Shown in pieces: positions 6,892 to 14,803 of a DNA stretch of 23,082 nt; position 1 is the stretch's first letter; each line of letters starts with the position of its first letter. Position numbers and translations under genes: made by a program. The DNA comes from a virus. The stretch lies in IMG/VR virus record IMGVR_UViG_3300003690_000425, positions 1 through 23,082 of that record; one strand, written 5' to 3'. The notes under the pieces were generated by a model that worked only from the letters and a program-made list of their open reading frames with translations, made no database searches and had not been told where the DNA came from.

Positions 6892-7058
6892 ATGTAACAA
6901 AAGGCAAACTGCGACAAATTGTTAATGAAGAGCTTAAAAGAATTTATGAGAATAAAGAATTAACTTTAAACGATGAGGAAAAAGAAGACCTAGGCCGTTG
7001 CTTGGCAACACTTAGATCACATTCGCGCCTTTCTAGAGAACCAGATGTTGTACGCTGA
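6888..7058 (+). CDS. Small protein with KLRQIVNEELKRIYE helix motif
   Basis: 56 residues from ATG 6888, which overlaps the upstream stop as ATGA and has GGAG 9 bases upstream; an earlier in-frame ATG at 6873 lacks such a site. Residues 7-21 carry the amphipathic helix KLRQIVNEELKRIYE, related to the motifs in the gene at 1080 and, more loosely, the scaffold candidate at 17487. The rest is charged and reads DLGRCLATLRSHSRLSREPD. The frame ends at TGA 7056-7058, yet the next 12 codons (HVAKIEELFDLV, then TAA 7095) also read like protein, so the natural gene may be 12 residues longer with a mutated or leaky stop. Function unknown. Confidence 0.6.
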   Translation: MNVTKGKLRQIVNEELKRIYENKELTLNDEEKEDLGRCLATLRSHSRLSREPDVVR

Positions 7059-7101
7059 CATGTGGCAAAAATAGAAGAATTATTTGATTTGGTTTAATAA
7101 G

Positions 7102-7500
7102 ATGCTTATTATTAAAACATTTTTAAAAAAGACTTGGACATGGCTTAAACATAATTGGTATGTCCCGGCAGTTGTTATATATACATTAGTTCTTTGGCTT
7201 ATTTTTAGACGAAAAGACGCAGCATATAAAGTATTAGAAACTCGTAATGAAAGCTATAAAGCACAAATTGATGTAATCAACAAATTACATGAAGAAGAAA
7301 TAAAAAAAAGAAATGAAATACTTGAAAAATATGTTAAAATTGTTGATGAGATTGAAAAGAAATATGCCGAAGATGAAAAAGAACTAGACAATAAGAAAAA
7401 GAAAGAAATTAAAAAAATTGTTGAAAAATATAATGATGACCCAGATGGTCTAGCAAAATTAATTGCTGATAAATTTGGGTTTAAATACACAGAGGAGTAA
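7102..7500 (+). CDS. Membrane-anchored coiled-coil protein, Rz/i-spanin-like candidate
   Basis: 132 residues from ATG 7102. A basic start (KTFLKKTWTWLKHN) leads to one membrane segment at about 20-35 (YVPAVVIYTLVLWLIF), then RRK and a long Lys/Glu-rich helical region to the end, with a coiled-coil look between about 40 and 115. One N-terminal anchor plus a periplasmic coiled coil is the layout of inner-membrane spanins, which join the inner and outer membranes during lysis of Gram-negative hosts. The position next to a holin-like gene and before a signal-peptide protein supports that, but sequence alone cannot exclude another membrane role. No good Shine-Dalgarno site was found. An in-frame TTG at 7084 is a less likely start. 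Confidence 0.5.
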   Translation: MLIIKTFLKKTWTWLKHNWYVPAVVIYTLVLWLIFRRKDAAYKVLETRNESYKAQIDVINKLHEEEIKKRNEILEKYVKIVDEIEKKYAEDEKELDNKKKKEIKKIVEKYNDDPDGLAKLIADKFGFKYTEE

Positions 7501-7501
7501 A

Positions 7502-7954
7502 ATGAAATTTATAATACCACTATTAATAATCGCGTTTATTCTTCCAGTGCCTTTGTTGGCAAACCCACCAGAAACAACTCCGCAGCCAAAAGTAACTGGA
7601 ATACAAAAAGGCGAAAAAGCTCCATATTCTGGTGTGCTGTTGAATCCATTGGCGGCAGCTAGAATTTTTTCTGAAAAAAAATATTTTAGCGAAGAATGCC
7701 AACTTCGAATTGATTTTAATGTTCAAAAAGAAATAGCCAAAATGAATTTATTGCTGGAGAGCGCAAAGTCTAGTTTAGATTTTGCTGAGAAGAAATACAT
7801 TTCTATTTTATTAATAAAAGATGTAGAGATTGAAAGACTAAGTAAAATTGCTAGCAAAAGACCAAATGATTACTCAATGTGGTGGTTAGCTGGGGGCGCT
7901 GTAGCGGGCATTGGATTAACTATCGCATTATTATTTGCTGTAAAGGAGATCTAA
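7502..7954 (+). CDS. Signal-peptide protein with C-terminal membrane segment
   Basis: 150 residues from ATG 7502, one base after the previous stop and preceded by AGAGGAG at 7491-7497. Residues 1-20 form a typical signal peptide with likely cleavage after LLA, before NPPETTPQP. There is no lipobox Cys, so it is not an obvious o-spanin lipoprotein. A Pro-rich linker, a conserved-looking APYSGVLLNPLAAARI segment and a helical region with one Cys (FSEECQLRI) follow. One membrane segment near the C-terminus contains WWLAGGAVAGIGLTIALLF. I have a sense of similar proteins near phage lysis genes, but no named family. It probably acts in the envelope with the spanin-like neighbour. Confidence 0.6.
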   Translation: MKFIIPLLIIAFILPVPLLANPPETTPQPKVTGIQKGEKAPYSGVLLNPLAAARIFSEKKYFSEECQLRIDFNVQKEIAKMNLLLESAKSSLDFAEKKYISILLIKDVEIERLSKIASKRPNDYSMWWLAGGAVAGIGLTIALLFAVKEI

Positions 7955-7955
7955 T

Positions 7956-9028
7956 GTGGCCCAAAAGCTTGGGAATATGTCACTCAATCAATTGTCCAAA
8001 ATTTTAAAAGGGCAATTCGAATCTATAATTTCAAATAGAAATAGCGGACTTGAGTTAAATGAAGGCGACATTACAGGAGTTGGTTCTCTTTATGTAACTA
8101 GTGATTTATTTGTTTCTGGAAATCTTTATCTCGGTGATGCATCGGCCGATACTATATTATTAACTGTTCTGAAGGTGCGCAATTTGGCGGCGATATAGTC
8201 ATTGTTGATGATAAAAGATTATACTTCGGTACCGGCAAAGACGCTTCCATTGAATATGATGAAAATGGCACCAATGAACTTATTATCTCTGGCGCTGTGG
8301 GTGGCATAGATATTCAGATACCAGCGGCCCAACTTGATGCTCTGACGATTAGTGGCAATTCCACTTCCTACATAACTGTTGATACAATTGCTCAAACAAC
8401 TATATTTAATAAATCAACGCAAATAGCAGATGATAAAAAGATATATTTTGGTACCAATAGCGATGCTTACATCGAATATAATGAAGATGGCGATGATTAT
8501 TTAATTATTTCTGGATCAACAAATGGCGTAGCTATATCTGGCTCCAGTATTGCTTTCGATGGTAACGTTAAAATTGGAAGTAACTATCACACAACGACAT
8601 TTGAAAATCAACTGGCTGATGGAGATATGGGTTCTGGCGAAATACTTTATTATGGACCCAGTGCAGACACTACTTTGACAAAGGGCCGGTTATATTATTT
8701 AAAGTCAGATGGTGTTTGGACTGAGACCAATGCAGCTGCTGCTACCACTGCAACATCTTTAATTGCAATAGCGCTAGGGACGTCTGCAAGAACTCACGGC
8801 ATGCTAATACGCGGTTTTGTTAAAATTCCCTCAACTGAAGTATTAAGACTTCCGGCAGCTGCAGATGGCTTGCCTGTTTATGTTGCTACAACTGCTGGTC
8901 ATTTAGATTTTAATGCCCCTTCTGCAAGTAGTGAAATTGTAAGAGTAGTTGGCTATTGTATTGACGATGATAGTAGTGATATTTTATTATATTTCAAGCC
9001 CGACAATACTTGGGTTGAAATAGCGTAA
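7956..9028 (+). pseudogene. Fibre-like structural protein split by a one-base frameshift
   Basis: GTG at 7956, with GGAG about 8 bases upstream, opens a frame that ends at 8198 (80 residues). The homologous sequence continues in another frame without a start until TAA 9028. Adding one G near 8166 (GTT to GGTT) would give a continuous protein of about 357 residues reading SADTILLTGSEGAQFGGD at the join. Two copies of the DDK..YFG..EY(D/N)E..LIISG module follow, at about 8207-8311 and 8429-8533, then a beta-rich C-terminal domain (about 8580-9028) that I do not recognise. The repeats are shared with the fibre-like genes at 18835 and 20760. A fibre, baseplate or decoration role is likely. Whether the break is real or an error is open. 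Confidence 0.7.
8207..8533 (+). repeat. DDK..YFG..EY(D/N)E..LIISG modules, first locus (two copies)
   Basis: Copy A at about 8207-8311 reads DDKRLYFGTGKDASIEYDEN and LIISGAVGG. Copy B at about 8429-8533 reads DDKKIYFGTNSDAYIEYNED and LIISGSTNG. The same module occurs at 19738, 21903 and 22170. Confidence 0.85.
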
Positions 9029-9054
9029 ATGAATTTTGTCTATGAGAATAAAAT

Positions 9055-10261
9055 ATGGTAACTAAATACGTTTCAGTTACAACTGGCAATGATAGTACTG
9101 GCAATGGTAGCGCCGGGAGTCCTTATTTTAGCATTGAGAAAGCTAGGGATGTTATTGATGGAACTTCTGGCGGCTCAAACAGTATATTCCGCGAGTTATG
9201 GCATGCCTTCCGGCTTTGAACAAGAATTGTGGGTTGGAGATTATGATTATGGAGTTATTGTTTCTGGCGCTCACGGTCAAGATATAATAGTTGATGGCAA
9301 CGGAGCCACGGATAAAAGTGCTTTTGAATTATTTGGTTCTGGCTCTGGCGTACACAACTTGACAATCAGAAATATTGGCGTACACTCACTTGCTGGCGCT
9401 GGAGCAATTGTTGGCAATAAGAGACCTTACGACATTAGAGGAGTTACGATTACATCTTCTTTTTGTGGCGGTATCACTGGTTTAGGCGATTATAGTAGCA
9501 CAGATGCTTGGACTATAGTTGATAGCTGTCGAATACATGTGGGTATCGGCTCTGGTGGACAACTTCCATATGGTATTAGCTTCAAAGACGATTCTAGAAA
9601 TGCTTTAATAAACAATTGTTTAATTATTTTTAGTGGAACAACTTCTCACACACCCACCAGAGCCATTTATGCTGCAGCAGGCGGAATTGACCGCGCAACT
9701 GCCAGTTTTTGCACTGTTATAGCGAGAGTCGCTGACACTAATCATGCTGATGCCAACTTTGGAATTACAGTGCCACGCGTAGAAAATTGCATCGTTAGCA
9801 TGAGTCTCGATTCTGACACAAATCTTAATTTTCCTTTTATTAGATCTGACACTGCCACAAATAATCTTTACGCTGGGTTTCGAACTTCTATTGTTAGCAA
9901 TGGTGTGCGCAGAGATTTTGATAGCACAAGCGCCTCATTCCATTCAACTGAATTGTCTTATCATCATGCAGATTCGTTGACACTTTTTAATGATCCGGAT
10001 TTAATTTTTACAGGATTGCACGCAGATTGGAGTCTTGCTAGCGGCGCGCCCGCTCTCAATGTTGGAACTGCCTTAAGTTATTTTGAAGTAACATCAGTTG
10101 ATTTAAGTGGTACTGTGCGCGCCGATCCACCTGATATAGGTGCTTTTGAATTTGTTTCTGTGGGATATGGCAATATAATAATAGGCGTTGCTGCAGGAAG
10201 TTTGGGTAAAATAATAGATATAGCAAGAGCAGACGTTACAAAAGTTATAGGCGTAGAATAA
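9055..10261 (+). pseudogene. Beta-helix adhesin/tailspike-like protein split by a one-base frameshift
   Basis: ATG 9055 begins KYVSVTTGNDSTGNGSAGSP, the usual opening of right-handed beta-helix proteins, and stays open to TGA near 9220. From about 9190 the family-like sequence moves to the next frame (GFEQELWVGDYDYG) and runs to TAA 10261. Removing one C from TTCC at 9187-9190 joins them into about 401 residues. The body has repeated short strands (LTIRNIGVHSL, RGVTITSSF, ALINNCLIIF) typical of pectate-lyase-like helices. The end, GTVRADPPDIGAFEF, matches the C-terminal DIGAFE signature of such proteins. An ATG at 9089 lies in the second frame but gives an unnatural hydrophobic start. A receptor-binding or polysaccharide-binding role is likely. 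Confidence 0.7.
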
Positions 10262-10650
10262 TGAAAGAAGACCCAGATTACATTGTCAAAGTTGAAAAAG
10301 CAATTGCTAAAAAATATGGTCACGATACTATAGCAAACCCAAAATCTTTATGGACAGATGAAAAAGAAAAAAAATATTTAGAACAAATTAAAGAATTTTA
10401 TAAAAAAGAATATTTTAGAAAAGAAGAAACCGAGAAAGTTGAGAAAGACGGTTTTTTCCTCCCTAAGAATCTAATTACTAAGAAAAGCAAAAGAAAATGT
10501 CCAATATGTGATATTTATTCTTTTAGCATGAAAGACGATCTTTATATGAATAAATTTGAATGTTGCTGGAATTGTTACATTCAATGGATAGAAGGTCGCG
10601 AAGAACGGTGGAAAACTGGCTGGAGACCGGATAAAAAGGAGAATAAATAA
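10261..10650 (+). CDS. Small zinc-ribbon protein upstream of terminase
   Basis: 129 residues. ATG shares one base with the previous stop (TAATG). The first 75 residues are Lys/Glu-rich and helical. A zinc-ribbon-like site follows: Cys80 and Cys83 in CPIC, and Cys101/Cys102 and Cys105 in CCWNC. The C-terminus is basic, with Trp and Arg. The four cysteines could bind one zinc, and the basic flanks suggest nucleic acid or protein contacts. Its place just before the terminase genes suggests a part in packaging or late-gene control, but nothing identifies the function. The next ATG begins on the last base of its stop region, with AAGGAG upstream inside this gene. Confidence 0.65.
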   Translation: MKEDPDYIVKVEKAIAKKYGHDTIANPKSLWTDEKEKKYLEQIKEFYKKEYFRKEETEKVEKDGFFLPKNLITKKSKRKCPICDIYSFSMKDDLYMNKFECCWNCYIQWIEGREERWKTGWRPDKKENK

Positions 10651-11207
10651 TGGCTACTGTGTATGACATAGTTCAGGGAATTAATCAAGCTGCCGCAAAT
10701 TCATATGATGGCGCGCACGATGAAAGATTTACGCGCAAAGGCGAAGATAAAAAAGTTGGATTAAAAAGAGAAGAGGGATGTCCTATAATTGACTCTCGCG
10801 TTATGGATGGTTTTAACGTGAGAATGCAAGGAGATAGGTTAATTCTTTCATACCACTCAGAAATCTCTTTGAAAGATTTTCATAATAATAAATTTGAAGA
10901 CGAGGTTGAAGCAACAATTAATGATATTGTTAAATATCTTAAAAAAGAATATAAATCTATAACAGGAAGTGCTTTAACTTTGACAGCGGACGGTGAAACA
11001 AGTATGCACGCTCAAAGTGTTTCGAGAGTAAAAACTTGGGTACAAGCAACTAAATCTTTTAAAATTGGCAACATGGGAGAAACTGAAGAAGTTGGAGTAC
11101 CCTCGGAAGATCGACTAGATAATTCTATAAAAAAATGGTTGGCTATCGGAAAAGATAAATATCCTGGCGCCAAGAAACCAAAGAATGTAACAGCAAAAGG
11201 TTCTTAA
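10650..11207 (+). CDS. Conserved head-module protein directly upstream of TerL
   Basis: 185 residues, starting at ATG 10650 after a strong AAGGAG site. The sequence is mixed alpha/beta and looks conserved, with phrases such as GCPIIDSRVMDGFNVRMQGD and VSRVKTWVQATKSFKIG. I recall similar proteins next to terminase in marine T4-like phages but know no function. It stands where many phages have the small terminase subunit. It lacks the obvious coiled-coil plus DNA-binding layout of T4 gp16, so I do not assign that role. The C-terminus is Lys/Pro-rich (PGAKKPKNVTAKG). Only two bases separate its stop from the TerL start. Confidence 0.6.
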   Translation: MATVYDIVQGINQAAANSYDGAHDERFTRKGEDKKVGLKREEGCPIIDSRVMDGFNVRMQGDRLILSYHSEISLKDFHNNKFEDEVEATINDIVKYLKKEYKSITGSALTLTADGETSMHAQSVSRVKTWVQATKSFKIGNMGETEEVGVPSEDRLDNSIKKWLAIGKDKYPGAKKPKNVTAKGS

Positions 11208-11209
11208 AA

Positions 11210-12781
11210 TTGGGACATAAATTAACCAAAAAAGAAATGATGAAAGAGATCCTTAAATGTGGTAAGGATCCAGTATATTTTATTAATAATTATGCAAGAA
11301 TTTCTCACCCATTGGAAGGCTTGGTACCATTTAAGACTTATGACTACCAGTCTGAATTAATTAATATTTTCAATGCCCATCGATTCTCAGTTATCCTCAA
11401 AGCAAGACAGTTGGGAATATCAACAATCACAGCAGCTTATGTTATATGGATGATGTTGTTTCATAGAGATAAAAATATTCTTGTCATGGCTACAAAGTAT
11501 ACTACAGCTTCAAATCTCGTTAAAAAAGTTAAAAGTATGCTTAGAAATCTCCCTGAATGGATTCAAATTGCTCAAGTGGATGTTAACAATAGAAATTCTT
11601 TTGAATTAAGTAATGGATCACAAATTAAAGCTTCATCGACTTCTGTTGATGCGGGCCGTTCAGAAGCATTATCTCTTTTGGTTATTGATGAAGCCGCCCA
11701 CGTTGAAAATTTAGAAGAATTGTGGACTGGTTTATATCCAACACTTTCAACAGGTGGTCGTTGTATCGCCCTTTCTACACCAAATGGTGTAGGTAATTGG
11801 TTTCATAAAGCATATATTGATGCAGATTCCGGGAAAAGCAATTTTTATCCAATTAAATTATTGTGGGATGCACACCCGGATCGCAATCAAGAGTGGTTTG
11901 AACGCGAAACTAAAAATATGTCACATCGTCAAATAGCTCAGGAGTTAGAATGTAATTTCAATGCTTCGGGGGAGACAGTAATTCACTCTGATGATATTGT
12001 GAAAATTGATAAGCAAGTGATGCCACCTAAATATAGAACTGGTTTTGATAGAAATTTTTGGATCTGGGAGGAGTTCAGTCCTGAAAATAGCTATCTGTTA
12101 TCTGCAGATGTGGCACGCGGAGATGGTAATGACTATTCAGTTTTCCATATTTTTAAGCTGGAAACAATGGAAATCATCGGAGAATATCAAGGAAAAGTCA
12201 CTCCAGATATATTTTCTGATATAGTATTTAACGCGGGAAAAGAATATGGAAATTGCATGATTGTTGTTGAGAACAACACAGTTGGATTTTCAGTTTTGGA
12301 AAAACTTAAAGAAAATAATTATCCAAATGTATATCACTCGATTAAATCAAACCATGAATATATTGATCAATTGACCGCAGAAAGTATGAATTCTGCTGTA
12401 GCCGGATTCACAACATCTCTTAAAACTCGTCCTCTTTTGGTCGCAAAATTTGAAGAATTTATTAGAAATAAAATATTAACAATCTATTCTTCTAGATTAA
12501 GAGCCGAATTAGATACTTTTATATGGAACAATGGAAGACCAGAAGCACAAAGAGGCTATAATGATGATTTAGTTATGGCGTGTGCGATTGGATGCTGGGT
12601 AAGAGATACTGCAATTGTTGAAAATCAAAGAGATTCTGAGTATAAAAAAGCCATATTAGGTGCTATAATAAAAAGTAATTCTGTTTTGGATACGTCCATT
12701 CCTGGGATGATAAAAAACCGCGAAGATTATACCAGAAAAGAAAATGAATGGAAAGAGCATTTGTGGTTAATAAAAGGATAA
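11210..12781 (+). CDS. terL: Terminase large subunit (T4 gp17-like)
   Basis: 523 residues from TTG 11210; an AAAGG lies about 9 bases upstream, and ATG codons at 11237 and 11240 are alternatives. The ATPase half has the deviant Walker A KARQLGIST at 64-72, Walker B LLVIDEAA with Asp160/Glu161, and the coupling motif ALSTPNG at 187-193. The nuclease half has the RNase H-fold carboxylates: Asp300 in SADVARGDGNDYS, Glu354 in IVVENNTVG, and Asp452/Asp453 in YNDDLVMA. The length and order match T4-type motors, which pump DNA into the prohead through the portal and cut it at the end. The portal gene follows after three bases. Headful packaging is expected by family but cannot be shown here. Confidence 0.95.
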   Translation: MGHKLTKKEMMKEILKCGKDPVYFINNYARISHPLEGLVPFKTYDYQSELINIFNAHRFSVILKARQLGISTITAAYVIWMMLFHRDKNILVMATKYTTASNLVKKVKSMLRNLPEWIQIAQVDVNNRNSFELSNGSQIKASSTSVDAGRSEALSLLVIDEAAHVENLEELWTGLYPTLSTGGRCIALSTPNGVGNWFHKAYIDADSGKSNFYPIKLLWDAHPDRNQEWFERETKNMSHRQIAQELECNFNASGETVIHSDDIVKIDKQVMPPKYRTGFDRNFWIWEEFSPENSYLLSADVARGDGNDYSVFHIFKLETMEIIGEYQGKVTPDIFSDIVFNAGKEYGNCMIVVENNTVGFSVLEKLKENNYPNVYHSIKSNHEYIDQLTAESMNSAVAGFTTSLKTRPLLVAKFEEFIRNKILTIYSSRLRAELDTFIWNNGRPEAQRGYNDDLVMACAIGCWVRDTAIVENQRDSEYKKAILGAIIKSNSVLDTSIPGMIKNREDYTRKENEWKEHLWLIKG

Positions 12782-12784
12782 AAA

Positions 12785-14803
12785 ATGGCAGGCAAAAAAA
12801 ATAACAACCCAAAAGATTCATCTTGGCCCTTATTTAAAAAACTAACAAGATTATTTTCTGGCCCAATTATAAATTATCGTTCTCAAAGCACACGACAGCT
12901 TTCGCGTAGACGGTTGGATAAATATAGTTCACGATTCAAAGATGTTGCGGGACAAAATTTTCAAAGACTATCATATAATCCATTTGATAATCTTTCTGCC
13001 AACATCATGTCGCAACAGAATAGAACGCAGCGATATGTAGATTTTGATCAAATGGAATATACTCCTGAAATCGCTTCAGCTTTAGATATCTATGCTGATG
13101 AGATGACAACATCTAACAACATACGAAAAATGATGGAGATTAAATGTCGGAACGAAGAGATCAAAGGCATATTAGATACATTATATTATAACGTTTTAAA
13201 TATTGAGTTCAATTTATTTGGCTGGTCTCGCACGATGTGTAAATACGGTGACTTTTTTCTTTATTTAGATTTAAATCCTGAAGTTGGTATTGTTAATGCC
13301 ATTGGTCTTCCAACGCCAGAAGTTGAAAGACTAGAAGGCGAAGATAAAACTAATCCAAATTATGTACAATACCAATGGAATACAGGAGGAATAACTTTAG
13401 AGAATTGGCAAATGGGCCATTTTCGTATTTTAGGAAACGACAAGTATGCACCTTATGGCACTTCTGTTTTGGAGCCCGCGAGAAGAATTTGGAGACAATT
13501 GACGCTCCTGGAAGATGCAATGATGGCTTATCGTATCGTTCGTTCACCAGAAAGAAGAGTTTTTTATGTTGATGTTGGGAATATTAATCCAGCAGATGTC
13601 GAACAATACATGCAAAAAGTCATAACTTCGATGAAACGAAATCAGATTATTGATCCAGATACAGGACGTGTTGATCTTCGTTATAATCCAATGAGTGTTG
13701 ATGAAGATTATTTTATTCCTGTGCGAGGCGGGCAGAAAACAGAAATTGTTTCTCTCCCTGGTGGAACTTATACTGGCGATATTGATGATGTTAAATATCT
13801 TCGAGATAAGTTATTCTCAGCTTTAAAAGTCCCTCAATCTTATTTAGCTCGCGGCGAAGGTGCCGAAGAAGATAAAACAACTTTGGCTCAAAAAGATATT
13901 CGTTTCGCAAGAACGATTCAAAGATTGCAGAGATCTATTATTTCAGAGCTTGAAAAAATTGGTGTTGTTCATCTTTATACGCTAGGATTTAGAGGGGATG
14001 ATTTAGTTTCATTTAAATTGGCATTAAATAATCCTTCTAAGTTGGCAGAAATGCAAGAACTTGAACATTGGAGAATGAAATTTGATACTGCAGGCTCAGC
14101 AACTGAAGGATACTTCAGCCGACGATGGGTCTGGGAAAAAATTCTTGGCGTTTCAGACGAAGAAGCTATTCGCGTACAAAGAGAAATGTTCTTTGACGCT
14201 AAATTCGCACAAGCTCTAGAGACAGTGGGAGAAGCGTTTATGGCTCAAATGGGCGGCGCCGCCCAAGCTGGTGCGGGGGAATTAGGATTGGGCGGGCCCG
14301 GAGAATTGCCACCTGGCGAAGCGCCAATGCCGGAAGCAGAAGCTGGTGCAGAAGGCGCCGAAGAAACTCCAGAAGAAGAAAAAGCCGAAGGCGAAGAGGT
14401 GCCAGAAGAAGGCGAAGAAGAAAGCGCACTCGCAATTACACCACCAGGAAAACGTGATGAAGAAGATTGGTATAAAATAGAGAAAAAGGATGTATTTGAT
14501 AGGCCAGAACAAACGTTGACTTCAGGATCTAAAGGAAAATGGTATAATCCTGTAACCTACGACAGAAGAGATATGGGAGCAAGAAGAAGGCACTACAAAG
14601 GACAATGGGCAGCTGAAGTTGGCACCGCTGCTCAAAGAAATTTACATAAGGGCTATTTAGAATTAGCCAACATGGGAAAAAATGCGATTTATGAAGGAGG
14701 AAACACTAATTATGACAAGGAAGAAGAAAAGCTTTTCGAAATGAATAAACAGATTGAAGATTTAATAAAAGAAATGGAGTCCACCGATGCGCTTAAGACA
14801 TAA
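12785..14803 (+). CDS. Portal protein (T4 gp20-like)
   Basis: 672 residues. The ATG follows an AAAGGA site. Core segments typical of gp20-type portals are visible: YVDFDQMEYTPEIASALDIY near residue 80, the ERRVFYVDVGNINPADVEQY stem region near 255, LPGGTYTGDIDDVKYLRDK and KVPQSYLARG near 350. The protein forms the dodecameric ring at the capsid vertex through which TerL drives DNA. After the core, residues of about 487-555 are an Ala/Gly/Pro/Glu-rich acidic tract, GC-rich at the DNA level, and a charged C-terminal region follows. That tract is unlike the compact end of T4 gp20 and may be a flexible extension. The last 17 bases overlap the next gene. Confidence 0.93.
   Translation: MAGKKNNNPKDSSWPLFKKLTRLFSGPIINYRSQSTRQLSRRRLDKYSSRFKDVAGQNFQRLSYNPFDNLSANIMSQQNRTQRYVDFDQMEYTPEIASALDIYADEMTTSNNIRKMMEIKCRNEEIKGILDTLYYNVLNIEFNLFGWSRTMCKYGDFFLYLDLNPEVGIVNAIGLPTPEVERLEGEDKTNPNYVQYQWNTGGITLENWQMGHFRILGNDKYAPYGTSVLEPARRIWRQLTLLEDAMMAYRIVRSPERRVFYVDVGNINPADVEQYMQKVITSMKRNQIIDPDTGRVDLRYNPMSVDEDYFIPVRGGQKTEIVSLPGGTYTGDIDDVKYLRDKLFSALKVPQSYLARGEGAEEDKTTLAQKDIRFARTIQRLQRSIISELEKIGVVHLYTLGFRGDDLVSFKLALNNPSKLAEMQELEHWRMKFDTAGSATEGYFSRRWVWEKILGVSDEEAIRVQREMFFDAKFAQALETVGEAFMAQMGGAAQAGAGELGLGGPGELPPGEAPMPEAEAGAEGAEETPEEEKAEGEEVPEEGEEESALAITPPGKRDEEDWYKIEKKDVFDRPEQTLTSGSKGKWYNPVTYDRRDMGARRRHYKGQWAAEVGTAAQRNLHKGYLELANMGKNAIYEGGNTNYDKEEEKLFEMNKQIEDLIKEMESTDALKT

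Noticed and set aside
8160-8175. Programmed -1 frameshift in the first fibre gene
   Set aside because: No X-XXY-YYZ slippery heptamer or following stem was found; a base error or mutation explains it better.
9089-9220. ATG 9089 as the true start of the beta-helix gene
   Set aside because: It gives a Leu/Met/Val-rich opening unlike the family, while the frame from 9055 gives the expected YVSVTTGNDSTG start.
13375-13572. Second + strand frame of 65 codons inside the portal gene
   Set aside because: It lies fully within the conserved portal core, in another frame, without a ribosome site.
14238-14512. Two minus-strand frames rich in Leu, Arg and Phe
   Set aside because: They mirror the acidic tract of the portal gene and have no start signals.
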